From: Palsa-504 sp963767565 | GTDB lineage: Bacteria; Actinomycetota; Actinomycetes; Streptosporangiales; Streptosporangiaceae | DNA length: 64,000 nt | Direction: 5' to 3' | NCBI GenBank assembly: GCA_963767565.1 | Contig: CAVYEG010000008.1 | Location: forward strand, 62,001 to 126,000 | Shown: piece after piece, positions 16,736 to 24,427 of the stretch | How the letters are laid out: each line of letters starts with the position of its first letter | Numbering within the stretch: position 1 is the first letter of the stretch | Notes under the pieces: model-generated | Told to the model about the DNA's origin: nothing | The model's database searches: none | Seen by the model: only the letters and a program-made list of their open reading frames with translations | Translations under genes and position numbers: made by a program

Positions 16736-17497
16736 GTGCGAGTCCGGGCAGGCGTGGCTGGCCTGGCCGCCGCGGTCCTGATCGTCTGCGGGTGCGCCGC
16801 GGCCGCGAGCACACCTGCCCCGATAACGCCGGGTCTCGCGACCGCGGCGTCAAGCGCGACCCCCGCCCGGTCCGCCTCCCCGTCTGCGGCTGCGCCATCC
16901 GCCGCCCCGGCGGGGGTGTCCGCCGCCCGGGGTACCAGCGGCCAGCTCGTCACGGTGACAGCGGCGTCCTACGGGGCGACCCAGGCAGAGCTCACCGCCT
17001 ACCAGCGGGCCGGCGGGCGGTGGCGCCGGGTCTTCGGGCCGTGGACCGCGTGGATCGGCCGTAACGGGATGGCCACGCCCGGCGCCAAGCGGGAAGGGGA
17101 TGGCCGCACTCCGTCCGGCACGTTCGGCTTCGGGTTCTTCTTCGGGGTCGACCGTGATCCGGGAGTGCGATTCCCGTACCGGCGGATAGGCGCCTTCGAC
17201 GTCTGGGACGACGACCCGGCCAGCCCGCTCTACAACCAGTGGGTCGAGGACCAGGACGCCAATCCCGGCGCCAATCCCGAACCGATGGACGTTTCCGCCT
17301 ACGACTACGGCGCCGTCATCGGGTACAACACCGCCCGCACGCCCGGGCTCGGCAGCGCGATCTTCCTGCACATCAACATCGGCACGCCTACGGCGGGCTG
17401 CGTCACCTTGCCGGTAAGCGAGCTACTGGAGATCCTGCGCTGGCTTAACCCGGCCGCATCACCGCGGATCGCGATGGGCGTCCAGACGGCCGGGTAG
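16736..17497 (+). CDS. L,D-transpeptidase-like lipoprotein (YkuD domain)
   Basis: The 253-residue product begins with a short lipoprotein signal (VLIVCGCAAAAS) followed by an Ala/Ser/Pro-rich linker to about residue 65. The YkuD-type domain follows, with the catalytic signature HINIGTPTAGCVTLP near residues 210-225 (the HxN...GC motif) and the upstream DGRTPSGTF segment. Such enzymes form 3-3 crosslinks in peptidoglycan or attach proteins to it, outside the membrane. GGAGGA precedes GTG 16736. It appears monocistronic. Confidence 0.85.
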   Translation: MRVRAGVAGLAAAVLIVCGCAAAASTPAPITPGLATAASSATPARSASPSAAAPSAAPAGVSAARGTSGQLVTVTAASYGATQAELTAYQRAGGRWRRVFGPWTAWIGRNGMATPGAKREGDGRTPSGTFGFGFFFGVDRDPGVRFPYRRIGAFDVWDDDPASPLYNQWVEDQDANPGANPEPMDVSAYDYGAVIGYNTARTPGLGSAIFLHINIGTPTAGCVTLPVSELLEILRWLNPAASPRIAMGVQTAG

Positions 17498-17729
17498 ACC
17501 CCACGCGTCTAACCGCGCGGGACGGCATCGGGTCTAGGGCTGGTGCGCGGCCGTGACCCGGTAGGCGAACGCCCGGGTGACCGGGGACAGCGGCCGGCCG
17601 GCAGCGGCGATGAACGCCACGCTGAAGGTGGCGGTGCCCGTGCTCTTCGCGGGCCTGGCGCTGTTCACCGCCGGGATGTGGCTGCCGAGCCTCGCGAGCC
17701 GTCCTGCGCCAGCACAACTCCGCCGGCGG

Positions 17730-19526
17730 CTAGATGCTGCCGGGCGACTTCTGCTGGACGCCGTACCGGGCCGCGACTGGATTCCACACCCGGATAAACG
17801 CGTCCTTGGACGCGTCGGCTCGCTGGTCAGCCTGGTACGCGGCGTTATAGGCGCTGGATTGAGCAGCCGGCGTGCATCCGGAGTTCAGCTCCTGCTGCGC
17901 CCAGGTCAGGTACTTCCGGTCGGCCGCCAGCGAGTCACCCAAGGCCGTGATCAGGTCGGACTTCACTATCACGCCGCTGGCCAGAGCGGCCGTCGAAAGG
18001 GCCGACGCCTGGCTGTACTGACCAACGCGCTGATCCACGACGGCGCGGATCGAAGCGACCGCACCGGACAGGTCCGTGCAGCTGCGGACCCGCTCGACCG
18101 CGCCTTGCAGCGCCTCGCGGGCGGCTGCGCTTGAACCCAGCAGCTGGTCCACGGCGGCGGCCTGCCGCGACGCCAGGGTGGGCGCCGCTGGCGACGGCGG
18201 TGCTGAGGATACGGCGGGGGAAGATGCGACGGGAGAGACGGGAGAGGATGCGGCCGGCGTCCGCGGCACCGGCCGGTTCGAATGGGCCACGACGACGCCC
18301 GCGACGGCCACCGCAGCGACGGCGAGGATGAGCCCGATGATGATCAGGCGCCGCCGGAGCCGCGGATCAGGGCCGCCCGGCCCGCTCAGCGGGTCCGCAT
18401 TCCGCTGGCCAGGTCCAGCCGCTGGCGAGGATGGCCGGGATCGCAGCGGGTCGGCCCTGGGCTGCTCCGGTGCCGCGGCCGGCCCGCTCTCGTGCCCGCG
18501 CCGGGGCGCCGGGTCCTCGCCGGGGGCCGGCCCCGCTGCCGCGAGTGACCCGTCCTGGCCCGGTGAGCGCAGCCGCACGGGACCTTCCGGCTCACCAGGA
18601 CCCAGCAGCGCCGTACTTAGTTCTTCCTCACCAGGACCCAGCCCCAGCGCCGTACGCAGTTCCTCGGCGAACTGGCCGCAGGTCGGGTAGCGGTCTGCGG
18701 GGCTCTTCGCCAGCGCCCTGGCCAGTACCGGGTTCACGGCCGCGGGCAGGTCGGGACGACGCGCCGTAGCGGCCGGCGGCGGCGCATACAGCTGGGCATA
18801 CATCACGGTCGCGCCCTGGTCCTGGCCGAACGGGGGCGTGCCGCACAGCAGCTCGAACCCGGCGCAGGCCAGTGAGTACAGGTCCGCGCGCCCGTCGAGA
18901 ACGCGGCCCTCGATCTGCTCCGGTGCGAGGTAATCGAGGGCTCCCGCGAACTGGCCTGCCGCGGTGGCCAGGTCCGGTGGCGGGTTCTTGCCCATCCCGA
19001 AACCGGACAGGTACACGTGGCCGGCGACACCGTCGCCGCTCCGGCGCGGCATTCTCCCGCCCGCCGCGCTCGCCTCAAGCAGCATGCTGGCAGGCGTCAC
19101 GTCGCGGTGAATCAGGCCGCGACCGTGAGCGGCGTCCAGTGCCGACGCGACCTCGGCCACGATGCTCCAGGCCGTGGCGAGATCAAGTGGCCCGAGCCGG
19201 CTGACCAGCGACCGTGCATCACCGCCCGCGACGTAGCGCATGGCCAGGTACAGCGTCCCGCTCGCCTCGCCGGCCTCGTAGACCGGAATGATGTTGGGGT
19301 GGCCAATCGCGGCGGCCGCCCGCGGCTCGCCGGGGAACCGGGCCCGGAAGGCGGCGTCGTCGGCCAGTTCCGGCGCGACGACCTTGAGCGCCACCTTGCG
19401 GCCCAGGCGCCCGTCTCGGGCCAGGTAGACCGCACCCGAGGCGCCCCCGCCGATAGACCTCTCCAGCCGGTAACCGGCGATCCGGCCGGACACTTCCGGC
19501 AGCACCAGATCTGTCTGGCGGCTCAC
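17730..19526 (-). CDS. Serine/threonine kinase-like membrane protein, predicted pseudokinase
   Basis: A 598-residue protein: kinase domain at residues 18-290, a Pro/Ala/Gly-rich linker, one membrane helix (about 392-412, IIIGLILAVAAVAVAGVVV), and an extracellular helical domain. The glycine loop (GGGASGAVY, 26-34), Lys48 in ALKVV and APEQ (201-204) are present. The catalytic loop reads HRDVTPAS (140-147), with Thr at the conserved Lys and Ser at the conserved Asn. The metal-binding DFG reads SGFG, with Gly175 at the Asp position. Loss of that Asp and Asn argues against normal Mg-ATP catalysis. Thr at the Lys position also occurs in some actinobacterial relatives, so only the other changes are truly unusual. 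A sensing or scaffold role is inferred. Confidence 0.85.
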   Translation of the reverse strand: MSRQTDLVLPEVSGRIAGYRLERSIGGGASGAVYLARDGRLGRKVALKVVAPELADDAAFRARFPGEPRAAAAIGHPNIIPVYEAGEASGTLYLAMRYVAGGDARSLVSRLGPLDLATAWSIVAEVASALDAAHGRGLIHRDVTPASMLLEASAAGGRMPRRSGDGVAGHVYLSGFGMGKNPPPDLATAAGQFAGALDYLAPEQIEGRVLDGRADLYSLACAGFELLCGTPPFGQDQGATVMYAQLYAPPPAATARRPDLPAAVNPVLARALAKSPADRYPTCGQFAEELRTALGLGPGEEELSTALLGPGEPEGPVRLRSPGQDGSLAAAGPAPGEDPAPRRGHESGPAAAPEQPRADPLRSRPSSPAAGPGQRNADPLSGPGGPDPRLRRRLIIIGLILAVAAVAVAGVVVAHSNRPVPRTPAASSPVSPVASSPAVSSAPPSPAAPTLASRQAAAVDQLLGSSAAAREALQGAVERVRSCTDLSGAVASIRAVVDQRVGQYSQASALSTAALASGVIVKSDLITALGDSLAADRKYLTWAQQELNSGCTPAAQSSAYNAAYQADQRADASKDAFIRVWNPVAARYGVQQKSPGSI

Positions 19527-19755
19527 CAGCGCACCACCGGCCGGTATCCGATCCGGAACCGGCCAGCACCCGCCCTGCCCACCTGGCCGACTCGATGCCG
19601 ACGGCAGTGGTGATATCCGCCTTGCAGCTCACGAACCTCCGTTCGCGGTGCTAGTGCCCGCAGCCCGATCCCCACAATAGTGACATTTCACCAGGTCCGT
19701 AGGGCCAACAGGAATCAGGTCAGGTCAGCGGTCTGGGCGGCCGTCGGATCCGGCG

Positions 19756-19956
19756 TCAGCGGACGATGCGCAGGGCCAGCCGGGGCGGGCAGCCGCGTTG
19801 CACCAGTCTGGCGATCTGATGCCAGTCGATGCGATCGGCGTAGATCTCGGCCAGCGAGCCGGGGATGCCGAGGCGTCTGAGCTGCGACACGCGCCAGTTG
19901 TGTACGGCCCGGTCGTCATGGCCGGTGGCGGGGCGGCCGGCCGCGGGTCGTTCCAT
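19756..19956 (-). CDS. Small conserved actinobacterial protein (hypothetical)
   Basis: A 66-residue basic protein with the segment RRLGIPGSLAEIYADRIDWH followed by QIARLVQRGCPPRLALRIVR. This C-terminal pattern is familiar from short conserved actinobacterial proteins of unknown function. It starts 12 bp after the whiB stop on the same strand, so it is probably cotranscribed. A role is not predicted. Confidence 0.7.
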   Translation of the reverse strand: MERPAAGRPATGHDDRAVHNWRVSQLRRLGIPGSLAEIYADRIDWHQIARLVQRGCPPRLALRIVR

Positions 19957-19968
19957 AGCTCTCCTCAG

Positions 19969-20298
19969 CTAGGGCGTGAAATCACTGATCGTGGTAGTCA
20001 CGTCACGGGTCTCGCTAACCTGGTGCATGCGCCGTCGAGCGCGCCGCTCGTCCTCGCTGGTGCCTCCCCAGACGCCGGCCTTCTGGCCGCTGGCCAGGGC
20101 CCATTGCAGGCATGGAGTACGGACTTGGCACCCGCCGCATACCCGTTTGGCCCGCTCCTGCTGAAGTAGCGCCGGACCCGCGGTCCCGATCGGGAAGAAC
20201 AGCTCGGGGTCGCTGTCGCGGCATGCGGCGTGATCACGGCAGTCCGGACTTCCGCTCGGGGCTGGGCGTGGCGGTGCCTGGACACGTACGTCAGTCAT
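19969..20298 (-). CDS. WhiB family Fe-S transcriptional regulator
   Basis: The 109-residue product has the WhiB layout: DHAACRDSDPELFFP with the first cysteines, RAKRVCGGCQVRTPCLQWAL giving the CxxC...C set of the [4Fe-4S] ligands, the GxxxGVWGGTSEDER turn and a basic RRARRR DNA-binding tail. WhiB proteins partner with the primary sigma factor and respond to redox or NO. ATG 20298 is chosen because homology begins near it. The paralogue (WhiB1-7) cannot be fixed by eye. Confidence 0.9.
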   Translation of the reverse strand: MTDVRVQAPPRPAPSGSPDCRDHAACRDSDPELFFPIGTAGPALLQQERAKRVCGGCQVRTPCLQWALASGQKAGVWGGTSEDERRARRRMHQVSETRDVTTTISDFTP

Positions 20299-20548
20299 GG
20301 GCTTCGTCCCGTTCGCTGGTGCTTGCCTCCACACTCTCGCTCCGGGCCGCCGGTTGCGCCATAGAAGGCCCTGGCGTTGGCCCTGGCCCGGGCCCGCGAC
20401 CCGGGCCGCCCTTGCGTCCGGCCGCCAGCGTCCCCCTCTTCCCATCCGCACCATCCACCTGCCACGGCAGCGCGGCCGCATGGGCGGCTCCTAGGCTCGG
20501 TGCCCGCGCGAGGGCTCGTGCCGGGGCTTGCGCAAGGGCCTGCGCCAG

Positions 20549-20602
20549 CCAATGGATGCGGCAGCCTACCGATTCTTCCAGGTAGGGTGCCGCATCCACT
20601 GG
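20549..20602. repeat. 54-bp palindromic repeat, copy 1
   Basis: Arms of 22 bp (CCAATGGATGCGGCA plus CCTACC, two mismatches) flank a 10-bp loop. A second copy of the same 54-bp length, with the same outer arms, lies at 34815-34868. There is no T-tract, so it is not a standard terminator. Confidence 0.75.
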
Positions 20603-20694
20603 TTCACCGACCTCAACCCGAGCGGCGCAGCTACCCGGATCGCGTGACGTGCGGGGCGATAAGGCCCTGTGGGACGCATGGTGTTCACCGGTAC

Positions 20695-20805
20695 GCGGCG
20701 AGGCGGTACGACGCGGCGAGGCGGTACGACAGGCGGGGGCGCGCCAGGGTCAGGCGCGACGCACCAAGGTCAGGCGACATACCAGGGTCAGGCGCGACGC
20801 ACCAC
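20695..20805 (+). repeat. Short tandem repeats
   Basis: GCGGCGAGGCGGTACGAC occurs twice in tandem (20695-20712, 20713-20730). It is followed by three spaced copies of a CCARGGTCAGGCG unit at about 20744, 20764 and 20782. No coding function is apparent. Confidence 0.65.
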
Positions 20806-20865
20806 CCCGATTAGCCCCGTCGCTGGTCACAGGCGGGCAGGCAGGCCGAACGCGGCGAACATGGC

Positions 20866-21078
20866 AGGCTGCTCAGCAGGCTCTGCCTGGTCGACGAGTA
20901 CCGGCTGGTGGTTCAGCCGGTGGCGCCGGGGGACGGGCTCCCGTTGTTCGCCGGGCTGACCGCGCCCTTCGTGCTGGACGTCATCGAGGCCCGGGGCTAT
21001 GCCGACGGCTCGGTGCTCCATATCTACCGCCCGGCGGCCGCGGTGGGCAGTTCCGCCTGGTCCAGGCGGACCTCTTGA
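20866..21078 (+). pseudogene. RibD C-terminal/dihydrofolate-reductase-like family, C-terminal fragment
   Basis: This frame has no start codon. It reads RLLSRLCLVDEYRLVVQPVA, then a GDGLPLFAGL segment, VLDVIEARGYADGSVLHIYR and a stop at 21078. That is the C-terminal third of RibD-C/DHFR-like proteins (LVDEYRLxVxPVxLGxGxPLF). The N-terminal two thirds are absent; the preceding DNA is repetitive. A matching N-terminal fragment lies 12 kb upstream at 8973. Confidence 0.65.
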
Positions 21079-21084
21079 CTGATT

Positions 21085-21124
21085 AGACCTGTCTGTCTAA
21101 TATCTGAAGTGTACAGACCTGTCT
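21085..21124. promoter_or_regulatory. Two TetR-type operator boxes upstream of MFS gene
   Basis: AGACCTGTCT occurs at 21085-21094 (within TAGACCTGTCTGTCTA) and again at 21115-21124, 30 bp apart, about three helical turns. The second ends 26 bp before the MFS start. The same AGAC-N2-GTCT box precedes the TetR gene at 22654, so the downstream TetR protein probably controls both genes. Confidence 0.65.
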
Positions 21125-21149
21125 ACTCAATGAGGGTAGGTAACCACAC

Positions 21150-22655
21150 ATGACCACGCGCTACAGCGCCGGACCGAGGACAGCCATCGCGCAGGCCGCA
21201 CCGGCCCCGCACGGGGCCGCGCCAGTCGCGCACGGGGCCGCGCCAGTCGCGCACGGGGCCGGGCCAGTCGCGCACGGGGCCGGGCCAGTCGCGCACGGGG
21301 CCGGGCGAGTCGCCAGCGCACAGGCCCGGCGTCCGGCCAGCGACGTCCCCGCGGCCCGGCAGGCCCGGCGTCCAGTCGGCGACGTGGCCGCGGCGCTGCC
21401 GGCCGACCCGTTCGCGCGGCGGGCTCGGCTGCACTGGCCGGACGGTCACCGGCTGAGCGGGCGCCCGGCCGTCTTCGTGCTCGCCTCGCTGATCGTGGCG
21501 CTGCTGGCGTCCTCCGCCGCCCCCACCCCGTTGTACGCGATCTACCAGGCCAAGTGGCACTTCACGCCGATCACCACCACGGTGGTGTTCGGGGTGTACG
21601 CGATGGCCGTGCTGGCCGCCCTGCTGACCCTGGGCAAGCTCTCGGACTACGTCGGACGCCGGCCCGTGCTGCTGACCGCGATCGCCGTGCACGCGGGCTC
21701 GCTGGTGGTCTTCGCCACCGCCACCGGGGTCCCGGCGCTGCTAACGGCCCGGGTGGTCCAGGGCCTGTCCACCGGCGCGGCCCTGGGCGCGATCGGCGCG
21801 GCCATGCTGGACATGGACCGCGAGCTCGGCACGTTCGCCAACGCGGTGGCGCCGGGCATGGGCACCGCGAGCGGCGCGATCGCCTCCGCGCTGGCGGTCC
21901 GCTTCCTGCCTGACCCCACCCACCTCATCTACCTGGCCCTGATCGGCGTGCTCGCCCTGCAGGCGGCCGCGATCGCCGCGATGCGCGAGACGGTCACCCG
22001 GGCGCCGGGCGCGCTGGCCAGCCTGCGGCCGGAGATCACCCTGCCGCGGGCGCTGCGGGCCCCGGTGCTGACCGCCGTGCCCGTGCTGTTCGCGGTGTGG
22101 GCGCTGGCCGGGCTGTACGGCGCGCTCGGCCCGGCGCTGGTGCACGCGCTGACCGGCTCGGGCAACGTGGTGCTGGGCGCCCTGAGCCTGTTCACGCTGG
22201 CCGCCTCGGCCGTGGTGGCGATCATCGTGCTGCGCCGGGCCGCGGCCCGGACGGTGATGGTGTTCGGCATCCTGACCCTGATCACCGGGGTGGCCGTGAC
22301 CGTCATGGCCGTCAGCCTGGGCTCGGCGGCGCTGTTCTTCGCGGGCTCGGCGATCGCCGGCGCCGGGTTCGGCAGCGGCTTCCAGGGCGGAATCCGCCTG
22401 GTGGTGCCGCTGGCCGCGCCGCACCAGCGGGCCGGCCTGGTCTCGCTGCTCTACGTGGTGTCCTACCTCGGGCTGGGCGTGCCCGCGGTGCTGGCCGGGT
22501 TCGGCGTGGTGCACGGCGGCGGGCTCATCGACACGGCCCGCTACTACGGCGCCGCGGTGATCGCGCTGGCCGGGCTGGCCCTGTTCGGCCTGCTGAAGAC
22601 CGGACCAGGGCGCGCCGCGGAGCCCGCCGCCTGCCCGGCCCCGGGCATACGATAG
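21150..22655 (+). CDS. MFS transporter with repetitive N-terminal extension
   Basis: A 501-residue major facilitator. Residues 1-105 are a hydrophilic Ala/Pro/Gly/Arg-rich extension containing five tandem heptapeptides (HGAAPVA / HGAGPVA). The transport domain follows, with about 12 helices, PTPLYAIYQAKWHF, and the motif-A-like KLSDYVGRRP loop. This branch (PTPLY start of TM1) is common in actinobacteria beside TetR genes and is usually called a putative drug exporter. A TetR gene follows 30 bp downstream, with shared operator boxes. A later internal start near residue 100 cannot be excluded. Confidence 0.85.
   Translation: MTTRYSAGPRTAIAQAAPAPHGAAPVAHGAAPVAHGAGPVAHGAGPVAHGAGRVASAQARRPASDVPAARQARRPVGDVAAALPADPFARRARLHWPDGHRLSGRPAVFVLASLIVALLASSAAPTPLYAIYQAKWHFTPITTTVVFGVYAMAVLAALLTLGKLSDYVGRRPVLLTAIAVHAGSLVVFATATGVPALLTARVVQGLSTGAALGAIGAAMLDMDRELGTFANAVAPGMGTASGAIASALAVRFLPDPTHLIYLALIGVLALQAAAIAAMRETVTRAPGALASLRPEITLPRALRAPVLTAVPVLFAVWALAGLYGALGPALVHALTGSGNVVLGALSLFTLAASAVVAIIVLRRAAARTVMVFGILTLITGVAVTVMAVSLGSAALFFAGSAIAGAGFGSGFQGGIRLVVPLAAPHQRAGLVSLLYVVSYLGLGVPAVLAGFGVVHGGGLIDTARYYGAAVIALAGLALFGLLKTGPGRAAEPAACPAPGIR
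21210..21314 (+). repeat. Five tandem 21-bp repeats within the MFS gene
   Basis: Five in-frame copies of a 21-bp unit (about CACGGGGCCGSGCCAGTCGC plus G) encode HGA(A/G)P/RVA. The first two and the middle two copies are identical to each other at the DNA level, indicating recent expansion. Confidence 0.85.
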
Positions 22656-22663
22656 ACAAGTCT
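22654..22663. promoter_or_regulatory. TetR-type operator box before the TetR gene
   Basis: AGACAAGTCT overlaps the stop of the MFS gene and lies 22 bp before the TetR start. It matches the AGAC-N2-GTCT boxes upstream of the MFS gene, so autoregulation is likely. Confidence 0.6.
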
Positions 22664-22685
22664 GTCTGGAAAGGTGACCGTCACC

Positions 22686-23291
22686 ATGGCTGTCAGGGAA
22701 GCGGCCCGGCCGTCGGCGCGTGAGCGGCTGCTGGCCGCGGCGAACGAGCTGTTCTACAACCAGGGCGTGCACACGGTCGGCATCGACCGCGTCATCGAGC
22801 AGGCCGGGGTGGCCAAGGCCTCGCTGTACAACACCTTCGGCAGCAAGGACGAGCTGGTCCGCGCCTACCTGCAGACCCGCCACGCCAGCGTCACCGGGCG
22901 GATCACCCAGGCGGTGGAGCGCTACGACACCCCGCGCGAGCGGCTGCTGGCCGTGTTCGAGGGGCAGGGCGAGCTGTTCGCCCAGCCGGACTACCGCGGC
23001 TGCGCGTTCGCCCGGGCCAGCGCGGAATCGCACCCCGGCGACGTGGTAGAGCAGGCCGCCGAGGCCTACCGCGGCTGGGTCCGCGCCCTGCTGACCGAGC
23101 TTTCGGCGCAGGCCGGCGTGCCCGAGCCCGAGGTGCTGGCCCGCCAGCTGCACCTGCTCTACGACGGCAGCGGCCAGGCGGCGCGGATGGACCACGACCC
23201 CGGCGCGGCCGCCGCGGCCCGCGCCGCCGCGGCCGTCCTGCTCGACGCGGCCCTGGCCGCGCAGACGGCGGCCCGGCTGGTTTCCGGCTAG
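22686..23291 (+). CDS. TetR/AcrR family transcriptional regulator
   Basis: A 201-residue TetR regulator: HTH with LLAAANELFYNQGVHTVGID, VAKASLYNTFGSKDELV, and a C-terminal domain with YRGCAFARASAESHPG typical of the AcrR-like group that governs MFS exporters. The start is ATG 22686 behind AAGGTGA (22671-22677); GTG 22674 is an alternative. It probably represses the upstream MFS gene through AGAC-N2-GTCT boxes. The stop overlaps the convergent aldo/keto reductase gene by 4 bp. Confidence 0.9.
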   Translation: MAVREAARPSARERLLAAANELFYNQGVHTVGIDRVIEQAGVAKASLYNTFGSKDELVRAYLQTRHASVTGRITQAVERYDTPRERLLAVFEGQGELFAQPDYRGCAFARASAESHPGDVVEQAAEAYRGWVRALLTELSAQAGVPEPEVLARQLHLLYDGSGQAARMDHDPGAAAAARAAAAVLLDAALAAQTAARLVSG

Positions 23292-24220
23292 CGGGCGGCC
23301 GGGACCGGGAGGCGCTTCCTGGCTTCCTGGTAGAGGTCGGCCGGGAGCGGCCCTCGCTCCGCGATGGCAATGTCGCCGGCCAGGTGGACCGGATCGGACG
23401 TGCCGACGATCGTGGTCGACAGGCCGGGATGGCTGAGCGTGAAGCGCAGGACGAACTCCATGTTGCTCAGGCCCGCCTCGGTCAGCAGGCCGGCGATGCC
23501 CGAGGTCTCCCAGTTCCGCCGGCCGAGGCCGGGGTCCTGGCTCAGCGGCCCGGTCTGCCAGTTCTTGTCCGCCGAGGCAGCGCCGCGCGCCGCGCCGCCC
23601 CGGATGAACGTGCCCGCGCCCGCGCCCGCCGCCTCGGCGATGAGTTCCTCGTGGTCGCGCTGGACCGCCGAGTACGGGATCTGGAAGACGTCGAAGACGC
23701 CCATGGCGAGGTGATCGGGCAGATTCGGCAAGATGCCCGACATGCCGATGAAGCGGACCTTGCCTTCGGCCTGGAGGTCGTTGAGCGTCTCGACCGTATG
23801 GTCCTGCTCCAGCGTGGCCCGGCTCGGTGACATATGCACCTGGACCAGGTCGAGGCAGTCGGTGCGCAGGCGGCGCAGTGACTGCTCGACGTCGGCGCGG
23901 ACATTCGCGGGACGGTAGTCATGCGGGTAGGGCGGCGGCGCGTCGGCCGGGGCCTCGAGCGGGCACCCGCACTTGGAGGCGAGGAAGAACTCGTCCCGGC
24001 GGTGGCCGATGTAGGCGCCGATCAGCTCCTCGCTGCGGCCGTAGTCGGGCGAGGTGTCGATCAGGTTGATGCCGCCGTCCAGGACCGCGTTCAGCAGGCG
24101 GCCCGCGTCGGAGTCCGCGATCTCGGGACCGCGCGGCCGTCCCCGCAGCTCCATGGCGCCGTAGCCGAGAATGGTCACGTCCGCGCCGGTACCCCCGAGG
24201 GTTCGTGTCATGATCGCCAT
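23288..24220 (-). CDS. Aldo/keto reductase
   Basis: A 310-residue TIM-barrel NADPH-dependent carbonyl reductase. Visible family features are the N-terminal LGGTGADVTILGYGAMEL, the catalytic DTSPDYGRSEELIG (Asp and Tyr), ASKCG with the catalytic lysine, the LDLVQVHM strand, GVFDVFQIPYSAV and the C-terminal TIVGTSDPVHLA cofactor segment. ATG 24220 is preferred (MAIMTRTLG); ATG 24211 is possible. A CGTTCGG inverted repeat lies about 70 bp upstream. The substrate is unknown. Confidence 0.9.
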   Translation of the reverse strand: MAIMTRTLGGTGADVTILGYGAMELRGRPRGPEIADSDAGRLLNAVLDGGINLIDTSPDYGRSEELIGAYIGHRRDEFFLASKCGCPLEAPADAPPPYPHDYRPANVRADVEQSLRRLRTDCLDLVQVHMSPSRATLEQDHTVETLNDLQAEGKVRFIGMSGILPNLPDHLAMGVFDVFQIPYSAVQRDHEELIAEAAGAGAGTFIRGGAARGAASADKNWQTGPLSQDPGLGRRNWETSGIAGLLTEAGLSNMEFVLRFTLSHPGLSTTIVGTSDPVHLAGDIAIAERGPLPADLYQEARKRLPVPAAR

Positions 24221-24289
24221 GTCGGCCACGCTATCCGGAGGATCCCCAGGGGCCGCTGGGGCTGCGGTACGGGGGCGAGCACCGGGGGC

Positions 24290-24317
24290 CGTTCGGCGCG
24301 AAGATCTGGTCCGAACG
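24290..24317. promoter_or_regulatory. Inverted repeat CGTTCGG-N14-CCGAACG
   Basis: A perfect 7-bp dyad between the divergent aldo/keto reductase and hypothetical genes. Nearly the same dyad (spacer 15) lies at 28908-28936 upstream of the alpha/beta hydrolase gene. A shared regulator is possible. Confidence 0.45.
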
Positions 24318-24427
24318 ATCCCTGGTATCACCTGCCCCTAACTGGCCAGCGGTGAAGGTCCGCCTCCGAGCAACGCAGCATAGGTACGCTTTCTGCCGGG
24401 GATACGACAGCAGACGCGGTTCACAGC

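Larger units (their letters stand above)
20299..20865. other. 567-bp repeat-rich stretch without a clear gene
   Basis: No convincing gene lies between whiB and the RibD-like remnant. An open minus-strand frame (20291-20599, 103 residues) is Pro/Gly/Ala-rich and ends within the whiB start; I do not trust it. The stretch holds a 54-bp palindrome (20549-20602) and short tandem repeats (20695-20805). Confidence 0.5.

Noticed and set aside
14691..16898. 735-codon open frame on the minus strand across the NCS1 permease gene
   Set aside because: Most of it is antisense to a clear permease and has Gln/Arg/Asp/Gly-biased shadow composition. Only the last 94 codons, outside the permease, look protein-like and were kept as a separate small gene.
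17577..18134. + strand frame starting MNATLKVAVPVLFAGLALF after ATG 17610
   Set aside because: The first 25 residues look like a signal or membrane peptide, but the rest is antisense to the kinase-like gene. At most it is a very small remnant; no homology was recognised.
20291..20599. 103-codon minus-strand frame ending at the whiB start
   Set aside because: Low-complexity Ala/Pro/Gly/Arg composition. Its start lies inside the palindromic repeat, so it is probably not a gene.
20549..20602. Palindrome as a rho-independent terminator of whiB or neighbours
   Set aside because: No T-tract on either strand, it lies upstream rather than downstream of whiB, and the same element recurs at 34815.
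20695..20805. Possible CRISPR-like repeats
   Set aside because: Repeat units are short, directly adjacent or unevenly spaced, with no unique spacers of constant length and no cas genes nearby.
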